A stretch of 64,000 nt of DNA from Hordeum vulgare subsp. vulgare (lineage: Eukaryota; Streptophyta; Magnoliopsida; Poales; Poaceae): positions 392,137,581 to 392,201,580 of the forward strand of contig NC_058518.1 of the NCBI RefSeq assembly GCF_904849725.1, in the 5' to 3' direction. The number at the start of each line of letters is the position of its first letter. The first letter of the stretch is position 1. The notes beneath the pieces are model-generated. The model did no database searches. It was not told where the DNA came from and saw only the letters and a list, made by a program, of their open reading frames with translations. This document shows positions 56,984 through 64,000 of this stretch, piece by piece. The position numbers and the translations under genes are program-made.

Positions 56984-58644
56984 TGATACGTCTCCAAGGT
57001 ATCTATAATTTTTGATGGTTCCATGCTATTATCTTGTCAACTTTGCATGTTTTATATGCATGAATATGCTATTTTATATCTTTTTTGGGACTAACCTATT
57101 AACTCAGTGCCTAGTGCCAGTTTCTGTTTTTTCCGAGTTTTTGACCTTTTTCAGAACGGTGTCCAAATGGAATAAAACTTTTGCGATGATTTTTTTTGGA
57201 CTAAAAGAGACTCTCGAAGCTTTGGAAGAAGGCCAGAAGAGCCACGAGGGAGTCACAATCCCAGGAGGCCCGGCCCCCCTAGGTCGGGCCTAGCAGGCTT
57301 GTGGCCTCCTCATGGGCCCAACCGACGTAATTCCACCGCCATAAATTCCTATAAATACAGAAACCCCCAAAAAGAAACCTAGATCAGGAGTTCTGCTGCC
57401 GCAAGCCTCTATAGCCACCAAAAACCAATCGGGAGCCCGTTCTGGCACCCTCCGGAGGAGGAATCCATCTTCGGTGGCCATCTTCATCATCCCGGCGATC
57501 TCCTTGACGAGAAGGGAGTAGTTCTCCCTCTGGGCTGAGGGTATGTACCAATAGCTATGTGTTTAATCTCTCTCTCTCTCGTGTTCTTGAGATGTCATGA
57601 TCTCGATGTACCGCGGGCTTTTCTACTATAGTTGGATCTTATGATGTTCTTCCCCCTCTCCCTTCTTGTAATGAATTGAGTTTCCCCTTTGAAGTTATCT
57701 TATCGGATTGAGTCTTTAAGAACACTTGATGTATGTATTGCACGTGTCTATCTGTGGTGACAATGGGATATTCATGTGAGTACTTGATGTATGTTTTGGT
57801 GATCAACTTGCGGGTTTCGTTGACATCGGGAACCTATGCATATGGGTTGGCACATGTTTTGACTCTTCGGTAGGAACTTTGGGGCACTCTTTGAAGTTCT
57901 ATGTGTTGGTTGAATAGATGATTCTGAGATTGTGTGATGCATATCGTATAATCATGCCCACGGATACTTAAGGTGACAATGGAGTATCTAGGTGACATTA
58001 GGGTCTTGGTTGATACGTGTCTTAAGGTGTTATTCTAGTATGAAATCTATGATGGATCGAAGGGAAAGAATAGCTTCGTGTTATTTTACTACGCACTCTT
58101 GAATAGATCGATCAGAAAGAATAACTTTGTGGTGGTTTCGTACCCGACAACAATCTCTTCGTTTGTTCTCCGCTATTATTGACTTTGGAGTGACTCTTTG
58201 TTGCACGTTGAGGGCTAGTTATATGATCCAATTATGTTATCATTGTTGAGAGAACTTCACTAGTGAAAGCATGAACCCTAGGCCTTGTTTCCACGCATTG
58301 CAATACTGTTCGTGCTCACTTTTACTACTAGTTACCTTGCTGTTTTTGTAATTTCAGATTACAAAAACCTATATCTACCATCCATATTGCACTTGTATCA
58401 CCATCTCTTCGCCGAATTAGTGCATCTATACAATTTACCATTGTATTGGGTGTGTTGGGGACACAAGAGACTCTTTGTTATTTGGTTGCAGGGTTGCTTG
58501 AGAGAGACCATCTTCATCCTACGCCCCCCACGGATTGATAAACCTTAGGTCACCCACTTGAGGGAAAATTGCTACTGTCCTACAAACCTCTGCACTTGGA
58601 GGCCCAACAACGTCTACAAGGAGAAGGTTCCGTAGTATACATCA
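56984..58644 (+). repeat. 5' LTR of element D
   Basis: 1,661 bases from TGATACGTCTCC to GTATACATCA, of the type very common in Triticeae Athila-group elements and related to the LTR of element C in opposite orientation. It contains a CT repeat near 57571-57583. Confidence 0.85.
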
Positions 58645-58655
58645 AGCTCTTTTTA

Positions 58656-58673
58656 TGGGGCCGTTGCCGGGGA
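58656..58673 (+). other. tRNA-Asp primer binding site of element D
   Basis: TGGGGCCGTTGCCGGGGA, one change from the tRNA-Asp complement, 11 bases inside the LTR. Confidence 0.85.
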
Positions 58674-58781
58674 GGTTAGCGCTTGAAGGTATATCTTTAA
58701 ATCTTGCAATCAAATCTTTTAGTTTCTTGTTTTAGCACTAGTTTAGTCTATAAAACAAAACTACAAAAAAAGGAATTGAGG

Positions 58782-59570
58782 ATGCCTCATATGCTTCATC
58801 TTTTCAATGTCTTTCATGAAAATGATGGAAATGAAAATTGTGCTCAAGTGCTAAAAGAAGAATTGCATAGAATGCTTGGCATAAAATATGTGAATGATGA
58901 GCATGATTGCAATGTTGCTAGCATGAATTCTTTGAATACCCATGATGCTAATGATATGCAAAGCCACAAGCTTGGGGATGCTATGTTTGATGAAGATGAT
59001 CTTTTTAGTTCCCCCACTTTGAATGATCAAAATTATTATGATGAAAGCATGCCCCCTATCTATGATGATTATTGTGATGATACTTATGCTATAAACAAGA
59101 GGGGTGATAAAACTTGTCATACTCTTGAGTACCCTCTTACTGAACATTACTCTTTTAATGTGGAAACAATTCGTAGTGTTCAAGTCTTTTACGATACTCC
59201 CACTACTATTGATGAGAATAAATTTCCTAATGTGGAGAGTAGTAAAATTTCTATGCTTGTAGATCATGAAAATAATGCTTTAGGTTCTGGTTATATTGTT
59301 GAATTCATTCATGATGCTACTGAAAATTATTATGAGAGAGGATCATATGCTTCTACATATTGCAATAATATCAAGTTTCCTCTCTATGTGTTGAAACTTT
59401 TGAAGTCATGCTTGTTTTATCTTCCTATGCTAGTTGATTCTTGCTCCAATAAATTGTTTGATCACAAAATCCCTATGCATAGGAAGTGGGGTAGATTTAA
59501 ATGTGCTAGTCATATGCTCCATGATGCTTGCATTATGTTTCAACCTTATCTTTTATGTGAGCATCATTGA
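58782..59570 (+). CDS. element D ORF of unknown function, open reading frame
   Basis: An uninterrupted frame of 262 codons from ATG at 58782 (MPHMLHLFNVFHENDGNENC). The middle is acidic and asparagine-rich (DDLFSSPTLNDQNYYDESMP). The C-terminal third has VDHENNALGSGYIVEFIHD, TENYYERGSYASTYCNNIKF, PLYVLKLLKSCLFYLPML and IPMHRKWGRFK, closely matching the end of the element C ORF. A hydrophobic stretch near residues 215-235 may be a membrane or hydrophobic core segment. It shows no similarity I recognise to gag, protease, polymerase or envelope proteins. It is a transposon gene rather than a host gene. Its being open while neighbours are decayed suggests a younger copy. Confidence 0.65.
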   Translation: MPHMLHLFNVFHENDGNENCAQVLKEELHRMLGIKYVNDEHDCNVASMNSLNTHDANDMQSHKLGDAMFDEDDLFSSPTLNDQNYYDESMPPIYDDYCDDTYAINKRGDKTCHTLEYPLTEHYSFNVETIRSVQVFYDTPTTIDENKFPNVESSKISMLVDHENNALGSGYIVEFIHDATENYYERGSYASTYCNNIKFPLYVLKLLKSCLFYLPMLVDSCSNKLFDHKIPMHRKWGRFKCASHMLHDACIMFQPYLLCEHH

Positions 59571-59732
59571 AATCATCATGCCTAGCTTGAAAGGCATTAA
59601 AGAAAAGTGCTTGTTGGGAGACAACCCAATATGTATACTTACTGTTTTTGTGAATTCACATGATTAAGCTACTTTATTAATCATTTCTAGTTTCAATAAA
59701 GTGCCAAGTAAAGCCTTTATGATTAGTTTGGG
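59571..59732 (+). other. element D sequence after the ORF
   Basis: Non-coding remainder of D including GTTGGGAGACAACCCAAT, a short inverted repeat, up to the insertion of element F. Confidence 0.5.
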
Positions 59733-62700
59733 TGTAGCGACCCGACTCAAAACGAGTCAAGCCTCTGTGTATCTGTGCCATCCCTGGATCAGTATGCTGG
59801 CACACACAGTACATCAATGTATATATCAAAGTGCAATCACATGGAAATAGCGTAAAACCTGATATATACCTTAAATATCTCAGCGGAAGCAGCCAAGGGA
59901 GTGGAGTCCCAATAAACACCAACGACAAGTTGAGTGTAGACCGTAACCCTGAATCGTACTCTTACTCGTCGAAGAAAAATATCTACAACATAAGACGTTG
60001 CAGCCGTGTAGGTCAGCATATTGAATATGCCGGCAAGTCACATATGAGAGGGGGTAAAATATCATCTATACTATATGCATATATGGCAGGTGGTGTTGTA
60101 AGTTTTAGCGTAACGCAAATTTTCTCCTACAACAAGAGGGGCTAAAAGCAAAGTATTACTACGCTATTGGTTGTTAATGAGATGGTTCCGCCAACCAGTT
60201 TTCATACCCATGTTATCAATATTACCCACATCAAATATATATAAATGGTGTTGAGAATTCCAGATAACTTCACTTCCTTTGGCTCAAGTTGTCCATGACC
60301 GTGGACACGGCTAATCGATTAGGTTTGAGTACTCTGCAGAGTTTTGCACACGTTCCCCACAAGATTTGATCACCTCCGTGTATGTCCTCGCACTTCAGGG
60401 TGTTTGAAGACCGGATGATCAAAACATGGTCTTTCAAGGGGTCCCTCTGAATCCCTGTCGGTGCCCATCCAATCCTACCATTCTTCTACATCTGCTGGCA
60501 CCGCCTGTCCAGAGTTGCCGCGTTGTCCAACCAACCCAGAGCCCATAATGACTTGTGGCTGTGCAGGTAAGCCTTGGGTCTTGAAAATATCCGTCCGTCT
60601 CTTTGAGCCTCGCTGAAGCTTTCCGCAAGATGTCATGGCACGTCTCTAGCATCCCGGGTCATCCACTGGTTTCTCCAGGGAGCCGATAAACCGTCCTTCA
60701 CCCAGAGTTGCATTGCATCACGAGGTCTTGAAAAGTCTTGACTTAACCGGTCTTGGTTATTAAATTATTTTCGCATCACTCGTGATAAACTCTCAACCAG
60801 AATCCCGTCTACTCAAGCATAGCAATATGAAATTTGTCGTCCCGGGCCAAGTAACGGGATTGTTGGGTGCCTACCACATGATACTACAATATGTAACCAT
60901 AATTTCCAAGTACCTACTCAGCATGCAATGGGGCATAGGATGGTAGAACTACGATGCATAAAACATAGGTGATACATGATCAAATGACTTGCCTGGTGAT
61001 GTTGACGAAGAAGAATTTTCGTTCTCGAGGAATAACTTGATAGACTACTCATCACTCTCCGATGAAATATATATAACAACCATATCATTCACGTAAGCGC
61101 TCATACTAGCAATCATTCTAGCAATCAAAACAAAGGAGAGAGCGAATAAGAATCCGAAAGAAACTTCAACTAAAACTAGGAGTCTTCTACTACATCAAAC
61201 ACTAAATAGTTTTTTTTGTTCTAACTAGAAATAAAACATTAAATAACAGAGAACTAAGATATAAATTTAACCAAGATAAAATAAAGTATTTTACATAAAA
61301 CTATTTTGAAAGTATTTTCAAATGGGAGTTGAAACAGTAGAGAAATCAATTGCAAGTTATTAGAGAACTAGAATTGATTTCATCATAACAAATAAAATAA
61401 AAATAAAAACTTGTTGAGAACCTACTGTTTAACTAACAGAAACTAAACATAAACTTTCTGAAATATAAAAGAAAATAATTTAAAAACAATTATAGAAAAA
61501 GAAATAGCCATAATCCTAAAAGAACTAAAACAGAATCTGTTTTGGTAAAAAACCCAAGGTAAAAATATTGAAAAAAAATTGAAACTTAAACTACTGAAAT
61601 ATATGATCACTAGGAAACAGCAGCAAAAAGAATTAAATTAAAACCTATTTTTAAAATCCCAGAATAAGCAAAACAAGATTTAAACCAAATCTGATCTAAT
61701 TCAAATTTTATAATTACAAACATAGACAAATTATATATTTTCGGAAACTACAAGAAATTTGTGATCTAACGCAAAACGAATCACCTAATTTGGAGTTACA
61801 CACTAATAGATATAAATTATAAGTTTGCTCTTTTTCTGGAAAAAAACTATGACGGGATTTCTTTGAAGCTCACCATGGATGGAAGGTTGGCCGTGGGTGG
61901 GAGGTTGGCCGGCGAGGTGGGGCTTGCTCCGGCGAGGGGAGGTCGCCGGCGGGGAGGGGGAACGGTGGAGGGGTTCCGGCGGGGTAGGGAGGCGCTAGGA
62001 GCGACGAGTGGAGTGGCAGGGCTCCTGGTCGTTCGTTCCTAGCCAAACTCCATCGATGGGGCGTGGTGGTGTCAGGCGAGGAAACAGAGTGCTCTTTAGG
62101 GGAACAGAACGAGGAGACCGAAGGGGGTCTTATAGGGGCGGTGGGAGGTGCAGGGAGGGAAAGGATCTCGCGAATCCCGGGGAGGAACCTTCCTGTGAGG
62201 TGCCTGCCATGGCCAGAGAAAGGAAAGCGCTCGAGGTAGAAGAAAGGAAATAATGGGCCAGATTCGGATTTCTTAATGGGCCCAGATAACTTTCCAAATC
62301 AAGTGATTTGTTTCCTTTTATACAAAAACCAGAAAGGAAACTAAATAAAAGAAAATCTATAATAATTTTATATAGACATATTACATATCAAAATTTGCAG
62401 AAAAAGATATCCTACGAGATGAACATATTTTCGAGACCAAATAAAATTCTCACAAAATCAGAAAATTCAAACATTGTTGCTGGTTTAAGAAAAATGCAAA
62501 GAAAACATTTTGAAAATACAAAAATGGATTCAAATTAATTCCTCTCCATTTTTATATTGAAGGGAATCATTTTACCCTATTTTCCATGTATTTTATTTTT
62601 GGAGAAAAATAAATTTGAAAACCACTTAAAATATTGTTTTTGAAACATAATATAAAACATTTTCAAAATAGTCTTGTGAGTTTCATAAGTTCAAATATAA

Positions 62701-63058
62701 TTTCAAATGGCCCGTGGTTTGGAGTGTCATATTGCTCCTCTCAAGATTTGAATTTGGGCAAGGGGATTTGAATTCATTTAAACTTTAAAATAGGACCAAA
62801 ATAAGAAATAGATTGCAAAAGGAATTATTTTCACAAACCACTTTTTTTCATGTCCTTTATTTTGAAGAAGTCATGTTATCTTCTCTCAGTGATTTGTATC
62901 GAATGAAATTGGAATTCAAAAGAAAATGGGAAAGTCATTTTATTCCCTCTCATTCAAAAGTTTTAAAAAGTTTCAAATTTCACTAAACTTCAATCACTCA
63001 AACAAACAAACGATCATTCTACTAATTATATTAACATTCCGAAATTTGGGATGTTACA
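59733..63058 (-). repeat. 3.3-kb LTR of element F
   Basis: Starts TGTAGCGACCCGACTC and ends GGGATGTTACA, the ends of a widespread long-LTR Triticeae family. On the right it is followed by internal sequence whose minus-strand reading ends in a purine-rich tract, so it is the 3' LTR of a minus-strand element. A GC-rich block at about 61880-62260 lies in otherwise AT-rich sequence. No credible ORF. The family name was not resolved. Confidence 0.75.
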
Positions 63059-64000
63059 AACCTACCACACTTAAAATGAATCTCGTCCTCGAGATTCGAA
63101 GAGGCTAGAATGAAAGGTTAGGGTCTTGGAGGTCTTCAAAAAAATCCAATCTCATGTAAAGTGGGATGCTACCACACTTAAAATGAGAGTTACTGGTCCC
63201 TCAAAATTTTAGAAATCCTCTCGGGTTTTGGCATCTCACTCCTCACATTCTTCATACTAACTGCTTTGGTGATGCTCTTCCGTTATATTCATAACATTTT
63301 CCATCCAAATCGATTCCTTTTTTGTTGATATAAGCTTCTTCCATCACTGAGTCTTCTTTACTAACAGTCCCGTGGTCAATTCTAAATAACCTATCGACGA
63401 TTCTCATGGTGGTCTAACATTTGTAGTTATCCTGCAGAGAGAGGGGTCTTGTCTTCATCCTCACCGTAAAATTTCCTACGCGTGACAACAAATGCCATGT
63501 ACATGGGGCTTTCATCATACCATTCTAAGGCTTAAACAAAAATTTCAAAGAACATCATCTCTCTCTGTGGGTAAGTCTCTCATATTTACCTTTCCGAATA
63601 GCAAGAGAATGATAAGAGTAAGTCGTCATGGTGGCCAAACCATGTCGCACTGAAATCATTACCTTGTATAAGGTTTAGTGAATCTCGTATTCTAACACTT
63701 GGGCATCCTCACAAGCGTTGCAGAGTTTCTCTTGTCCACGAACGAAGTTCGGATAAACCATTGGTTCTGCAAGCTGAACAAAACATCTATCGTTTCTTCA
63801 CCACTCTCGGGTTTTCGTATGCTCCTAAGAAATCGTTTGCTGATCCATCATAGCTTCTTCCAAGTTTCCTTCTCCAAATAGGTAGTACTTGATCCTTATT
63901 AGTCTCGAGGTCTGTGGGTTGCAGGCTTACTTGGAATCACTACGCCTTAAATCCTATAGTGTTTCCTCCATCATACTCTTGGGGTAACCATCATATAATA
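63059..64000 (-). mobile_element. element F internal 3' region, runs out of the window
   Basis: Non-coding sequence next to the LTR, minus orientation. The 18-base word CTACCACACTTAAAATGA occurs at 63062-63079 and again at 63169-63186. No pol sequence is reached before the window ends. Confidence 0.6.

Larger units (their letters stand above)
56984..59732 (+). mobile_element. Athila-group element D, 5' part
   Basis: Plus-strand element: 5' LTR, tRNA-Asp primer site and an ORF of the kind seen in element C. It is cut at 59733 by the LTR of element F. No gag is present: the unknown ORF starts about 110 bases after the primer site, so either gag was deleted or this subfamily lacks it. Confidence 0.8.

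Overview
This is a plant nuclear window, very probably from a Triticeae grass (wheat, barley, Aegilops or a close relative). That rests on recognised repeats: a BARE1/WIS/Angela-type Copia element, several Athila-group Gypsy elements primed by tRNA-Asp, Tat-type Gypsy elements carrying antisense genes, a plant L1-type LINE, and small TIR elements. Genes have GT/AG introns and nothing bacterial is visible. More than 80% of the window is transposon-derived, and only two cellular-looking genes stand out.

Layout. 1-8239: Copia element on the minus strand with nearly identical LTRs around a badly decayed gag-pol. 8245-11040: a Gypsy-type LTR with a primer site, plus strand. 11060-11559: fragment of a MuDR/MULE transposase, plus strand. 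11643-12378: a two-exon GRF-zinc-finger gene, minus strand. 13729-14996: a two-exon SHI-RELATED SEQUENCE (SRS/LRP1-type) transcription factor gene, plus strand, apparently intact except that no in-frame AUG covers its conserved N-terminus. 14997-18483: intergenic. 18500-24270: a LINE whose 5' part is inverted relative to its 3' part, bounded by a 15/16 target-site duplication.

24473-28972: Tat-type Gypsy A (minus) with an antisense B3-like gene. 28973-40066: Athila-group Gypsy B (minus; gag, protease, RT, RNase H, integrase, extra ORF), itself invaded by a hAT-like MITE in its LTR and by a TIR element carrying an AP2/ERF-like pseudogene in its integrase. 40067-44850: non-autonomous Athila-group element C (minus; gag plus an unknown ORF). 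44851-46323: element debris and a GC-rich minisatellite. 46324-56983: Tat-type Gypsy H (minus) with an antisense Transposase_28-type gene, split by the complete non-autonomous element G (46441-53811; TSD CCCTA). 56984-59732: element D (plus; LTR, primer site and the same unknown ORF family as C). 59733-64000: 3.3-kb LTR and start of the internal region of element F (minus).

The host genes are regulatory proteins: the SRS factor has the family's zinc finger and IGGH region, and the GRF-finger protein has a nucleic-acid-binding finger and a C-terminal membrane segment. Among the transposons, G, C and D lack polymerase genes but share the tRNA-Asp primer site and TGAT...ATCA-type ends with autonomous-type B, which suggests mobilisation in trans. 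Two Gypsy elements carry TATA-preceded genes in the antisense direction between the 3' LTR and pol (B3-like in A, Transposase_28-like in H). A small TIR element has captured an AP2-like gene. These passenger genes are the most interesting content. Family names come from remembered motifs; no database was searched.
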